This document shows positions 45,137 through 53,021 of a stretch of DNA of 64,000 bases, one piece after another. The stretch covers positions 1,302,001-1,366,000 of the forward strand of contig NZ_CP119779.1 of the NCBI RefSeq assembly GCF_029338195.1. Direction: 5' to 3'. The notes under the pieces were generated by a model. It was not told the origin of the DNA. It did not search any database and saw only the letters and a program-made list of their open reading frames with translations. A program made the translations under genes and the position numbers. This DNA is from Haloarcula litorea. Its GTDB lineage: Archaea; Halobacteriota; Halobacteria; Halobacteriales; Haloarculaceae. Every line of letters starts with the position of its first letter. The first letter of the stretch is position 1.

Positions 45137-46302
45137 TGGTCACCGACCTCTCGGTTGACGACTTCTTCAACAGTTTCTGGTTTTTTGTGGAATCCGGAGG
45201 GAAGGAACGCTGCGATGAAGGAATTGTGCTTCCCGTTGACTTCTTCGTCCTTACGGGTCTCCACCTTGTGATCTTTAGCTCCTTTGTAGTCGAAGAACAC
45301 GCACTGTTCGGGGTCGGGAGCGCATTCAACGCAGATTATCTTATGCCGGCTCTCGTAGTCAAGTTCATCTAAGGGCCAAGGCCCGCGGTTTTCCTCCACT
45401 TCCTTCTCTTCTTCCTGTTTTTCCTCGTTCTCTTCTTTGAAGGCTTCCTCTGAGAATGCGTAAATCGAACTTCCGTCCTCCTTCTCAGTAACAAGTTCAT
45501 CCTTGAACGACTGGATAGTTGCGTGGACTGTATCATACAGACGGCTCTCCCAGTGCGGTTTGAAACCGAATAATTCCCTGCATATCCCTTCAAATCCCAC
45601 TGGCTGCTCTTCCTGGATTACGGGCCTGATTTTCTGTCTACGGTCTTCTATTGATAATTCGATGAACCAGTTTTCCTTCTCATCTGCGTCATACTGTTCA
45701 TCGCCATCATCTTCCTCTGATTCTTCGTTAGAGTCCTCCGTGTCGTCTTCAGATATTTTCTGTCTCAACTCCTCTAAATCGTCATCAAGAGAAGCAGCGT
45801 AGTCCTCAACATCGTCAATATCCTCGCTGAGAGAAGAGATCTCGTCTTGGAGTTCCGCAAGGTGCTTGGAGACATCGTCCGGTAGCTCGTCAACAGTTTT
45901 GTCGAGATCACGGATCCGGTCTGTAAGGGTATCAAGCTGGCTGTCATCGAAGGTGGACTCCTCTTCGAGCCGGTCGATTCTCTCATCGAGCTCTTGAAGA
46001 TGCTGCTCGACTTCCCCTATGCTCTCGTCGAGTTGCTGAATCCAGCCGAGAAGATCCTCATCAATGGATTCTGATTCGTGTTCCTGAGCTACCGATCGGG
46101 AGAGAAGGCCTTCGTCATCGAAGTCTTGGCGGCGAGCGAGTAACTCAAGATTCGCTAATACTGTTTCCAGGTCTTCCTCTTCCCTCACCTGGATTTCGGC
46201 ATCAAGGCCTTGAGGTACGTGGATCTCGATAGAAGGTTGTTCAGTAGATTTTGAGTTTTGAGAAGATACGGCGTCTTTGATGTTTCCATGATCATCTGAC
46301 AA
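45127..46302 (-). CDS. Large coiled-coil protein
   Basis: TTG at 46302 stands 6 nt after AGGTGAT and gives 391 residues. A central coiled coil of about 150 residues (WIQQLDESIGEVEQHLQEL, TLTDRIRDLDKTVDEL, LQDEISSLSEDIDDVEDYA) leads to an acidic linker, then a globular part with a winged-helix-like segment (FEGICRELFGFKPHWESRLYDTVHATI). A cysteine-containing C-terminal domain (IICVECAPDPEQC) follows. It may sense or tether DNA. No family recognised. Confidence 0.6.
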   Translation of the reverse strand: MSDDHGNIKDAVSSQNSKSTEQPSIEIHVPQGLDAEIQVREEEDLETVLANLELLARRQDFDDEGLLSRSVAQEHESESIDEDLLGWIQQLDESIGEVEQHLQELDERIDRLEEESTFDDSQLDTLTDRIRDLDKTVDELPDDVSKHLAELQDEISSLSEDIDDVEDYAASLDDDLEELRQKISEDDTEDSNEESEEDDGDEQYDADEKENWFIELSIEDRRQKIRPVIQEEQPVGFEGICRELFGFKPHWESRLYDTVHATIQSFKDELVTEKEDGSSIYAFSEEAFKEENEEKQEEEKEVEENRGPWPLDELDYESRHKIICVECAPDPEQCVFFDYKGAKDHKVETRKDEEVNGKHNSFIAAFLPSGFHKKPETVEEVVNREVGDQWI

Positions 46303-46356
46303 TCGTGAATCACCTGTGAGTAGTATAGTCGTGAGAAAGTGCTGAAGACCGGGATA

Positions 46357-46641
46357 TCATATTTTCACCCATAACTTGGCTTGGGCAACTGAGTCAGTAT
46401 CCTCCTTTTCCACCCTGATTTCTCCCTCCTCTTCGAGTTGATCTCTGAGTTTGGACAGGGCCATCTTGAGGGAGTTCTCTGACCAGCTGTAGGTGTCAGA
46501 ATCAAGCTCATCTGTAGCTAGTTTCCTGTTGTAGATTTCTCCGTCATTTTCCTCCAGTAGGGTGAGGACATCTTCTTTCAGTTGCTCAATCTTGTCTCTG
46601 CTGAAGTCTTTGAGCTCGGTCATCTTATCATCATATTTCAC
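46357..46641 (-). CDS. Winged-helix-like small DNA-binding protein
   Basis: 94 residues from ATG at 46641, or 88 from ATG at 46623 (MTELKDFSRDKIEQL). The pattern KEDVLTLLEENDGEIYNRKL, SENSLKMALSKLRDQLEEEG, then EIRVEK fits a winged-helix fold with a wing. It lies between the integrase gene (divergent) and the coiled-coil operon. It could control excision or the operon. Confidence 0.55.
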   Translation of the reverse strand: MKYDDKMTELKDFSRDKIEQLKEDVLTLLEENDGEIYNRKLATDELDSDTYSWSENSLKMALSKLRDQLEEEGEIRVEKEDTDSVAQAKLWVKI

Positions 46642-46847
46642 ACACTTCTTTTTATTTTTAGGGTAGGGAAATTGGCCTGGGTTATAGCTATAAAATCCTT
46701 TTAGCTAAAAGGCAAATCGAGGAAAAACAGCACCCGATAGAGATATATTATCGATTGAAATTCTACCCGGAGAACTGCATCGAAATAGTTGTTTGATTAT
46801 GTAGTATAATCACACAAAAATAAAAATCTCTCTGACACAACCTACTT
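46642..46847. promoter_or_regulatory. AT-rich divergent promoter region of the integrase
   Basis: 206 bp, among the most AT-rich in the window, between the winged-helix gene and the integrase gene. It contains TATAAAATCC at about 46688 and the inverted AGCTAAAAGG strings, plus TATATTATCG near 46743. The ATG of the integrase (46848) seems leaderless or nearly so. No further gene is seen. Confidence 0.45.
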
Positions 46848-47792
46848 ATGGAGATACATGTAGACGTCAATTTAGAACGCTTCCTCAGCCACTCAGAGGA
46901 AGAAAACACGCCAAACTACCACCGCCAAATCAAGTACACCATCGAGCCCTTCGCAGAGTACTGCAGAGAAAACGACCGAACCCTCCCTATCGAAACAGAG
47001 GAGGACCTGTACACCTCTGCAGACCACATAGAAGAGTTCTTCCAGGAATACCCTGACTCACCAAAACTAAGCTCCACTCGTCTAAGCCACATCAGAACCT
47101 TCCTCGACTTCTTCAAAGAGGACTTCTCCTTCAGAGGTAGGTCACAGATCGATGACCTCAAGGATATGATGAAGATCGGCAACTTCCAAACAGAGGAAGA
47201 TGAGGAGAAAGAGAACGTCGAGAAACGCCTCTCTGATGACGAAATTGAGCAGGCCTGTCAAGAGGGAACCGAGTTCCAGGAACTGGTCGTGAGGATTCTT
47301 TTCGATACGGGTTGCCGGAAGCAAGAGGTTGCAGCTCTGAAGCCGAAAGATATCGACTTCGATCATAACGAGGTGCCGGCTGCAGTCAAGATTGAGAGAG
47401 CCTACGATGGTGCGGATGGAGTGAAAGTCACCAAGACTGAAGCTGGAGAACGTACTGTCGAACTCTCCTCTCGTGCTGCCGAGCTGATGCAGAAGTATAT
47501 TGATGAGAATGAAATCGGACAAGACGAGTTCATCTTCGAACTGAAGGACTGGAAGATTTACAGGGCGGTCAAGCACGCCTTTACCCAGGCCCAAGTGAGG
47601 GTGGAAAACGGGGAAAAGACGAACGTGACTCCTCACTGGATGCGCCACAATAGAAACACTCGAATCAAGGAAGAGCACGGTCCCGTGGTCGCTCAGAAAT
47701 ATATTGGTCACGGGAATGTGGATATGACCGACCACTACACTCAGTTCGATCCTGACGAAGTCCAAGGCCTCATCGCAGGAGAAGGTAATTGA
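46848..47792 (+). CDS. Tyrosine recombinase (integrase)
   Basis: 314 residues. An N-terminal core-binding domain (residues 1-115) precedes the catalytic domain. Catalytic residues in order: Arg157 in DTGCRKQE, a Lys near 195-196, His263-x2-Arg266 in TPHWMRHN, His288 in YIGHGNV, and nucleophile Tyr297 in DHYTQF. This set is complete. It belongs to the XerC/D-like integrases of haloarchaeal plasmids and viruses and presumably integrated the element at tRNA-Thr. The gene is inside the element and not split at the attachment site. Confidence 0.9.
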   Translation: MEIHVDVNLERFLSHSEEENTPNYHRQIKYTIEPFAEYCRENDRTLPIETEEDLYTSADHIEEFFQEYPDSPKLSSTRLSHIRTFLDFFKEDFSFRGRSQIDDLKDMMKIGNFQTEEDEEKENVEKRLSDDEIEQACQEGTEFQELVVRILFDTGCRKQEVAALKPKDIDFDHNEVPAAVKIERAYDGADGVKVTKTEAGERTVELSSRAAELMQKYIDENEIGQDEFIFELKDWKIYRAVKHAFTQAQVRVENGEKTNVTPHWMRHNRNTRIKEEHGPVVAQKYIGHGNVDMTDHYTQFDPDEVQGLIAGEGN

Positions 47793-47826
47793 ATGTTGAT
47801 CTCTTCTCTTGCTCTCACGGCTTATC

Positions 47827-47858
47827 TTTAAAAATAGCTAGTGGTAAATTGGTACTAG
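47827..47858 (+). promoter_or_regulatory. Promoter with CTAGTGGTAAA operator before a noncoding region
   Basis: TTTAAAAA at 47827-47834 is followed by an imperfect inverted repeat from CTAGTGGTAAA (47838) to GTACTAG (ending 47858). It closely matches the site at 35220-35250. No gene follows for 570 bp, so the transcript is probably a functional RNA and the tRNA genes behind it. Confidence 0.6.
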
Positions 47859-48425
47859 AAGCAGTCTCCTGGAACCGATCGGTAACTCACCCGCTTCGGT
47901 AGTGACGGGAGCACAGTCTGAAGGCCTACAACTTTGCCTGCCTGCCAGTTCCTGCTGTAGTGGAGCGGCAACTTTCCTCCCCCTGCACTTCACGAACAGT
48001 GACTGGAACAGCGGAAGGTTACAGGCCTTTAGTTCTACACGCCCTGGTCTGTGAGACGAGTTTAACAGGGTGTACAGCTGCAACTCTCATAGGTAAGGTA
48101 GAACCTGCCGCAGCTTGGCACTCCTAATCACCTTAGAGCCATTCCAGAGGCTCAAAGTCTTGCAGAGAACCAGGGTGGGGACAGAGCCCTAAAGTCATGA
48201 AAATCCGAGGCTGCAAGCAGGATCACTTCCTGCCTGTCCTCTTTTGCAGGCTCCTTCGGGGAGCTGCTTCAACAGGAAACCAAGTTCGCACGAGGCCTCC
48301 CGCGAGGTCTCGAGCGAGAGCCGAGAACCGGTGTGCGTAGACACCTTGTCTCTAATCGGGGACAAGGGTGGGCAGACACCTCATTCCTCCCTGAAGCAAT
48401 GTGTTCCCGGAAGGCCCTGCACATT
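47859..48425 (+). ncRNA. Probable structured noncoding RNA
   Basis: No open frame with coding character is present. Several stable hairpins can be drawn: ACACGCCCTG with CAGGGTGT near 48036-48072, GCAGGA with TCCTGC near 48220-48236, GCTCC-TTCGG-GGAGC near 48249-48263, and ACCTTGTC with GACAAGGGT near 48340-48369. It starts just after the promoter at 47827 and ends at tRNA-Tyr. It does not show the signature segments of RNase P RNA or 7S RNA that I know. The extent is inferred from the promoter and the tRNA, not from any family match. Confidence 0.45.
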
Positions 48426-48497
48426 CGCCTCTTAGCTCAGCGGTAGAGCAACCGCCTGTAGAGCGGTGAGTCCCCCGTTCAAATCGGGGAGAGGCGA
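48426..48497 (+). tRNA. tRNA-Tyr (GUA)
   Basis: All arms form: acceptor CGCCTCT with AGAGGCG, D arm GCTC/GAGC, anticodon stem ACCGC/GCGGT with loop CTGTAGA (anticodon GTA), T arm CCCCG, TTCAAAT, CGGGG, discriminator A. The C1-G72 pair is that of archaeal tRNA-Tyr. No intron and no encoded CCA. It is carried inside the mobile element. Confidence 0.9.
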
Positions 48498-48501
48498 TTT
48501 C

Positions 48502-48587
48502 AGCCGGATAAGAAGCCTCGCAAGGGGCTCATGGCCATGCAGACAGCGCAGTAGGGAAACCTGCTGCGATACGGCCTAAGTCCGGCT
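48502..48587 (+). ncRNA. Folded RNA segment between the two tRNA genes
   Basis: The ends AGCCGGA (48502-48508) and TCCGGCT (48581-48587) are complementary and would enclose the segment. Inside, CGCAGTAGG-GAAA-CCTGCTGCG (48547-48568) forms a 9-bp hairpin with a GNRA tetraloop, and AGCC/GGCT another short stem. It has roughly tRNA size, but the T-loop sequence is absent. It may be a processing spacer or a separate small RNA. Confidence 0.45.
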
Positions 48588-48597
48588 GTCTTTCCAA

Positions 48598-48716
48598 GCC
48601 GTCTTAGCTCAGTTGACAGAGCCTCTGGTTGGCAGAGTAGAGAAGGTCTGGCTGACGAGCCTCGACCGATTAATCCTGCTGTATCCATGTCCCGGGTTTG
48701 AATCCCGGAGGCGGCA
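48598..48716 (+). tRNA. tRNA-like gene with insertion or intron, identity unresolved
   Basis: The acceptor stem (GCCGTCT with AGGCGGC), T8-A9, D arm (GCTC/GAGC) and T arm (CCGGG, TTTGAAT, CCCGG) are well formed, with discriminator A. About 45 extra bases lie in the anticodon to variable region. The anticodon arm does not fold in the standard way: CTCTG-GTTGG-CAGAG gives a 5-nt loop, and other registers leave mismatches. It may be an intron-containing tRNA with an unusual splice site, or a decayed tRNA. I cannot assign the anticodon. Confidence 0.5.
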
Positions 48717-48735
48717 TCTACGAGTGTGATGTACA

Positions 48736-49488
48736 ATCGAAAACGACCTTCCAGATCTTGACCGTGATGAGCTGCTTCGCCGGCTCCCAGAAATCAACAA
48801 AATCGAAGAAGACAAACTCAGAGAACAGGTTATCAACATCTTCCTGCAGCACTGCCCTGACTACTTCTGGACTATAGCTGCATCTTCCTCAGGCAAGTAC
48901 CATCCGCCAGATACCAGAGGAAGACACGGTCTCTGGCTGCACACCAAGAGAAGTTTCCAGGCCTTAGAAGATTTAGCACGGACAGAAGTAGAGCTCGGAC
49001 ACATCGAAGAGGAAGATCTCGACTACGGACGTGCTGGTATTCTTCTTCACGACCTGTTCAAGCAAGGTCTCCCACCCCGCGATGAGTATGAGACTCAGGA
49101 TGATCACGACAGAGTCGCCTCCCGGTACCTTGGAAGGAAAGCAGATCTTCCGGACGAAGTTCTCGGCTGCATCGACAGCCACAACGGTGCCTGGTATGAA
49201 GGGAAGGAACCGGAGACTGAGTTAGAGAAATTGCATCACCGTGCGGACTACATCTCCTCCAGAAAGGCCGCGTGGTTCGACGTTCTGGATCCGTGCGAAG
49301 AGCTTCAACAGGTTATCCACGAACGGAAAACCGACGAAGAGCAGGCTGTCCTGGGGAGGGTTTCTGCACTCAGTACAGCAGTTGAGGCCTCTGACTTCGT
49401 CGACGAGTTCACTCTCCCTGAAGACAGTGTAGATCCCGGCGAACTGTCGAAAGTGATCAAGTTCATCGACAACGGAGGTGAGCAGTAA
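48736..49488 (+). CDS. HD-domain protein, probable AUC start
   Basis: ATC at 48736 is 5 nt after GTGTGAT and gives 250 residues; no ATG or GTG lies within the first third. An HD phosphohydrolase-type motif set is visible: His in LWLHTKRSFQAL, the HD pair in GILLHDLFKQG, a further His in DDHDRVASRYL, and CIDSHNGAW. Such proteins cleave phosphate bonds of nucleotides or nucleic acids. It follows the tRNA-like gene by 20 bp. Its TAA stop overlaps the ATC of the next gene. Confidence 0.75.
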   Translation: MENDLPDLDRDELLRRLPEINKIEEDKLREQVINIFLQHCPDYFWTIAASSSGKYHPPDTRGRHGLWLHTKRSFQALEDLARTEVELGHIEEEDLDYGRAGILLHDLFKQGLPPRDEYETQDDHDRVASRYLGRKADLPDEVLGCIDSHNGAWYEGKEPETELEKLHHRADYISSRKAAWFDVLDPCEELQQVIHERKTDEEQAVLGRVSALSTAVEASDFVDEFTLPEDSVDPGELSKVIKFIDNGGEQ

Positions 49489-50423
49489 TCGAAATCAAGG
49501 ACACCAGCCTCCAGGCCTACAACGAATTGAAGAGACAGGGGAAGATATCGGACAGGTACGATTTCGCGTACAAGAAAGTGCTCGAGTTCTACCGTGAGAA
49601 AGGATACTGGCCTACATCGAAGGAAATAGATATCTTCGTGCGTATTGAGAAGGACCATGGCAGGGCGACATACAGTGGTGGGAACTACGTGAAGCCACGT
49701 ATCACTGAGATGGTTCCTGGACGAGAGAAAGGGCCTGACCTCTTGGAGTATGAAGAAGAGAGGGAGCAGAAATACTGTAGGAAGGCTGTTCGTGGCGACG
49801 TCGATGGCATAGCTGATGACAAGTTCGAAGAAATGAGCGAGGATGATGTTCCTCCCGCTAACTCAGTAAAACCGTTAGAGGAGAGCGAAGACGAAGGTTC
49901 TGATGAATTTAGAGCTGGCCCGGAGGAACGTGGTGAAGAAGACGCTGAGGATTCTGAAGCCTCGGAGTCCGGTGAAGAGCCTGACCCCGAAGACGACGTC
50001 GACCAGGAAGAAGAAGGAGAGGACGGAGATTCTGTTATCGTTTCCAACGACAGCTCCGAGCCAAGAAAAAACAGCGAAAGTAGCGACACCGAAGAGGAGA
50101 CGGAGTCCTTCGATAGTGGTGACGTGATCTTCGGAAGCGAAGACAACAGCGACGACTCATCCGATGACCCCGACAATACCGCAGAAGACTCTGAAGACCG
50201 GGAGACAATGACGATGGACGGCGTCGAGTACGTCAAAGACGAAGACGGTGTCTGGATCAGTCAAGAGGAAGGAAAAGAGGACTATCTGTTCCCACCGGAC
50301 GTCGACGAAGACGAGTACCACGGAGACGAAGACGACGAAGACAGCTCGGAAGGCCTCGACGAAAACCAAGGACAGGAGGACGGCGAAAAACAAGAAAAGC
50401 AGCCTTCACTAAACGAGATATAG
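49488..50423 (+). CDS. Acidic protein with HTH-like N-terminus, probable AUC start
   Basis: ATC at 49488 overlaps the preceding stop as TAATC and lies 5 nt after GGTGAG, giving 311 residues. Residues about 15-75 (SDRYDFAYKKVLEFYREKG, YWPTSKEIDIFVRIEKDHG) look like a winged-helix domain. From about residue 120 the protein is extremely rich in Asp, Glu and Ser, with a small conserved-looking island (MTMDGVEYVKDEDGVWI) near 242-258. It may mimic DNA or bind basic partners. Family unknown. Confidence 0.65.
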   Translation: MEIKDTSLQAYNELKRQGKISDRYDFAYKKVLEFYREKGYWPTSKEIDIFVRIEKDHGRATYSGGNYVKPRITEMVPGREKGPDLLEYEEEREQKYCRKAVRGDVDGIADDKFEEMSEDDVPPANSVKPLEESEDEGSDEFRAGPEERGEEDAEDSEASESGEEPDPEDDVDQEEEGEDGDSVIVSNDSSEPRKNSESSDTEEETESFDSGDVIFGSEDNSDDSSDDPDNTAEDSEDRETMTMDGVEYVKDEDGVWISQEEGKEDYLFPPDVDEDEYHGDEDDEDSSEGLDENQGQEDGEKQEKQPSLNEI

Positions 50424-50657
50424 GTGGCTACAAGATTTCTTTCCACGTCGAACATCCAGAGCGCCTCGGCAACGCGAAAATCTGTACAGAAGCAGGGAAG
50501 GGTGCTTTCTGACTTGGCCGCAGAACCAACTGACTCTGATAGACAACCGTTGTGCTCTCCCGTTAACCGAGGTCAGTCCCGCCGAGTTTCCCTGCGAGAG
50601 CTAAAGGAGGCCTTCGAAGAAACAGAGAAGCGTATAGAGTACACTGACGATGAATAA
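50424..50657 (+). CDS. Small hypothetical protein
   Basis: GTG at 50424 directly follows the previous stop codon and gives 77 residues. The N-terminal half is low in structure; the C-terminal half (RRVSLRELKEAFEETEKRIEY) is a charged helix. The two other frames are also open for part of the stretch, so the choice rests on the end of the reading frame and composition. Function unknown. Confidence 0.45.
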   Translation: MATRFLSTSNIQSASATRKSVQKQGRVLSDLAAEPTDSDRQPLCSPVNRGQSRRVSLRELKEAFEETEKRIEYTDDE

Positions 50658-50716
50658 GCAGATATCTTCGGCTCCGGGCATCTCTTATTAGGCCTCGGTC
50701 AATCCTTTCAAATTAG

Positions 50717-51583
50717 ATGACGTTTGAGGAGCACTCCCGCCTCCCATATCCAAAGCCGGATACCCCTATCTGGAGGTACATTGGATATCCAAAATTCAAC
50801 TGGATTCTACAGACCAGACAGCTGCATTTCCATCAAGCAGCAGACCAGAAAGACCCCTACGAGGGCGGTATCCCGAAAGCTGTAGAAGAGAAATACAAAG
50901 AAGCAGACGACACCGGTTGGTCGTTTGACGAGTACAAGGAAGTAGCCGAATACTCGAGAGAGCTCACCTACCTCAATTGCTGGCATATCAACGACGGAGA
51001 GTCTGCCGGGATGTGGGACCTGTACGGTCGATCTGGTCGCTCCATTGCGATTGAGTCCACAGTGGGCAAAATGAACGAGGCATTAGATACAGCGACTGAT
51101 TACCCGATAGGTGCGGGCCACGTTAGATACGCAGACTACAACTCCTCCTGGGAAGATCTAGATCAGTACTCGAAGGAAGCGATAAACGAGGTAGCCTTCC
51201 ACGACGGAATCAACTTCAAGGATCTCTTCCACCTGAAGAGAGATAGTTTCCGTCACGAACGAGAATTTCGAGCCTACGTCTTCTTTACCCACTATTTCCG
51301 AGAGGAAATCTATGAGATGGATCAACTACGTGACTATGAATTGCCGTTCGGTATCAACCACTCAGACAAATACTCCATATACACTGCTGTCCCTGATGGC
51401 ACCGGATTCAATGTCCAGGTAGATGTCGATAAGCTAATAGAGAAAATTCACATCGCTCCGGATTCTCCGAGCTGGGTAGTTGATTCGATCAAAGCAACTC
51501 TGGCAAACTCCTACGATCTCGAACTTAGCTTTGCGGACGTGAAGTCCTCAGAGCTGTACGACGACCCGTGGGATGGTGGGTAA
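50717..51583 (+). CDS. DUF2971 family protein
   Basis: 288 residues from ATG at 50717. The family pattern is seen in WRYIGYPKFNWILQTRQLHF, YLNCWHINDGESAGMWDLYG, SIAIESTVGKM and FRHEREFRAYVFF. DUF2971 proteins occur widely in accessory and defence-rich regions of bacteria and archaea; their activity is not established. An AT-rich TTTCAAATTAG just before the ATG suggests a short or absent leader. The next gene (rhomboid) begins 9 bp after its stop. Confidence 0.75.
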   Translation: MTFEEHSRLPYPKPDTPIWRYIGYPKFNWILQTRQLHFHQAADQKDPYEGGIPKAVEEKYKEADDTGWSFDEYKEVAEYSRELTYLNCWHINDGESAGMWDLYGRSGRSIAIESTVGKMNEALDTATDYPIGAGHVRYADYNSSWEDLDQYSKEAINEVAFHDGINFKDLFHLKRDSFRHEREFRAYVFFTHYFREEIYEMDQLRDYELPFGINHSDKYSIYTAVPDGTGFNVQVDVDKLIEKIHIAPDSPSWVVDSIKATLANSYDLELSFADVKSSELYDDPWDGG

Positions 51584-51592
51584 GATCAATTG

Positions 51593-52246
51593 ATGAGTGA
51601 GAACCCTGCTTTCTCCGCGTTGAAATTAGCTCATCAACAGTATTTGGAAGCTGATTCTACGGCCACGTACGTCTTGATGACCTTTGTTGCTGCTGTCTTC
51701 CTTGTAGAAGTCGCTATGACTGCGGTGATAGGTCTCAGCAGTATCCAGGTCTTCGCCACTGGGATCTTCGGGGTGTATCCGTGGATTGCCTGGCCGTTCT
51801 CCCCTGTCCTTCATCGGGGTATCCTGCATTTTGGTGCATCGCTTGTCGGCCTCACTGTCGTCGGAATCCCGATAGAGAGTCACTGGTCCAGGAAACGATA
51901 CATCATCTTTCTCGTCGCAACGGGCTACGTCACAGTTGCGCTCGGTGCTGCCTTCATGGCGATATTCTCTGAGAAACAACTGGCGTTCTACGGCACGAGC
52001 GGTGTGATCTATGCTCTCGCTGGCTACTCACTTACCCACCTGCCGCGAAGACACGACGATCTCAACCTCACGGAATGGTTCGCAGTATTCATCGGAGCAA
52101 TGGCCTTGATCACTGTGCTGATAGACCCATTTACTGGTCCGTACTTCGAACCTCGGTGGATTAACGGAGGACATACCTCTGGCCTGATCATCGGAGCCGT
52201 TTATGGTTGGTTTGCCAGGAACAGCTGCGGGCGAGAAATTCTATAA
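51593..52246 (+). CDS. Rhomboid-like intramembrane serine protease
   Basis: ATG at 51593 gives 217 residues with six or seven helices. The catalytic Ser lies in AFYGTSGVIYALAGY (GxSG) and the catalytic His in NGGHTSGLIIGAVYGW. The segment HRGILHFGASLVGL matches the HxxxNHxxxN region, with changes in the second half. Rhomboids cut single-pass membrane proteins within the bilayer; the many anchored surface proteins of the element are possible substrates. Co-transcribed with the DUF2971 gene. Confidence 0.75.
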   Translation: MSENPAFSALKLAHQQYLEADSTATYVLMTFVAAVFLVEVAMTAVIGLSSIQVFATGIFGVYPWIAWPFSPVLHRGILHFGASLVGLTVVGIPIESHWSRKRYIIFLVATGYVTVALGAAFMAIFSEKQLAFYGTSGVIYALAGYSLTHLPRRHDDLNLTEWFAVFIGAMALITVLIDPFTGPYFEPRWINGGHTSGLIIGAVYGWFARNSCGREIL

Positions 52247-52273
52247 GTGTACCTGGAAAGATCGCTGTGCTCT

Positions 52274-52567
52274 CTAAGTTTGAGAATAGACGGCTGCCTT
52301 CTCGAAGTCCTCTTCCCCACACCAGCGACAGTTATCTAGGCTGCAGTCTTCCATAATCAAGGCCTCGCACCTGCAGCATTGTTCCAAGTCTTCGTTTAGG
52401 CCGAGGTCAGTTCCTGGTATGACTGTGGAAATTGAGTCCGCGCTTACGAGGAGAACTGCGCCGTACTCTTGGTTCCAGAATCCTCGTTCGTACCCTCCGG
52501 AAAGGTTGACCCGGACACTATTATCGATGTGTTCCTCGTTCAATTTCTCGGAGGTGTTGATCCGCAT
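52274..52567 (-). CDS. Zinc-ribbon small protein
   Basis: 97 residues from ATG at 52567. The C-terminal part has EQCCRCEALIMEDC followed by DNCRWCGEEDF, two CxxC knuckles. The N-terminal part is beta-like (VRVNLSGGYERGFWN). It is convergent with the rhomboid gene. Function unknown. Confidence 0.6.
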   Translation of the reverse strand: MRINTSEKLNEEHIDNSVRVNLSGGYERGFWNQEYGAVLLVSADSISTVIPGTDLGLNEDLEQCCRCEALIMEDCSLDNCRWCGEEDFEKAAVYSQT

Positions 52568-52745
52568 AGTCCACCGAAGCCGAGCGTGCTCCGTGATTCT
52601 GTAGTCAGTGCCGTCTATCCTGACGTAGTCGATTGGTTATCTTCCTCCGAGTCTTGTCGAAAAACTCTGTAGTATATTTTCCAGAGCTCGTTTTTATACT
52701 TTAGCGGTAGAAAATCTTGTCAGCTCTGATTCCAAAGAGTGGAGG

Positions 52746-52979
52746 CTACATTCCGTTCATAACTGTGTTCAGAACTCTGTTCCCGGTACGGACAATGATC
52801 AAGGCAAGAAAAAATACGATTCCGTACTGGTTGAGGAAGGATTCGAGACTGAACTGCAGCTGTGGTACTTCACCCAGCGCCCAGAAAACGCCGAGATAGG
52901 CTCCGAACACCGCGAATGTGACAAAGGCCTCTAACACGAACAGGGCTGTCCATTCGCTCTCCAATAATCCTTCCAGCAT
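52746..52979 (-). CDS. Small two-helix membrane protein
   Basis: 77 residues from ATG at 52979 with AGGTGTT a few bases upstream. Two helices: ALFVLEAFVTFAVFGAYLGVFWAL and YGIVFFLALIIVRTGNRVL. Unrecognised. The 178 bp between it and the zinc-ribbon gene include a TTTATACTTTA string near 52692 and nothing I could identify as a gene. Confidence 0.5.
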   Translation of the reverse strand: MLEGLLESEWTALFVLEAFVTFAVFGAYLGVFWALGEVPQLQFSLESFLNQYGIVFFLALIIVRTGNRVLNTVMNGM

Positions 52980-53021
52980 AACACCTATTCACCGATTAGT
53001 ATCTTTAAAGCCGATTGGCCG

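Noticed and set aside
47859-48425. RNase P RNA or 7S RNA in the noncoding region
   Set aside because: I could not find their conserved core segments; the region is better left as an unidentified structured RNA.
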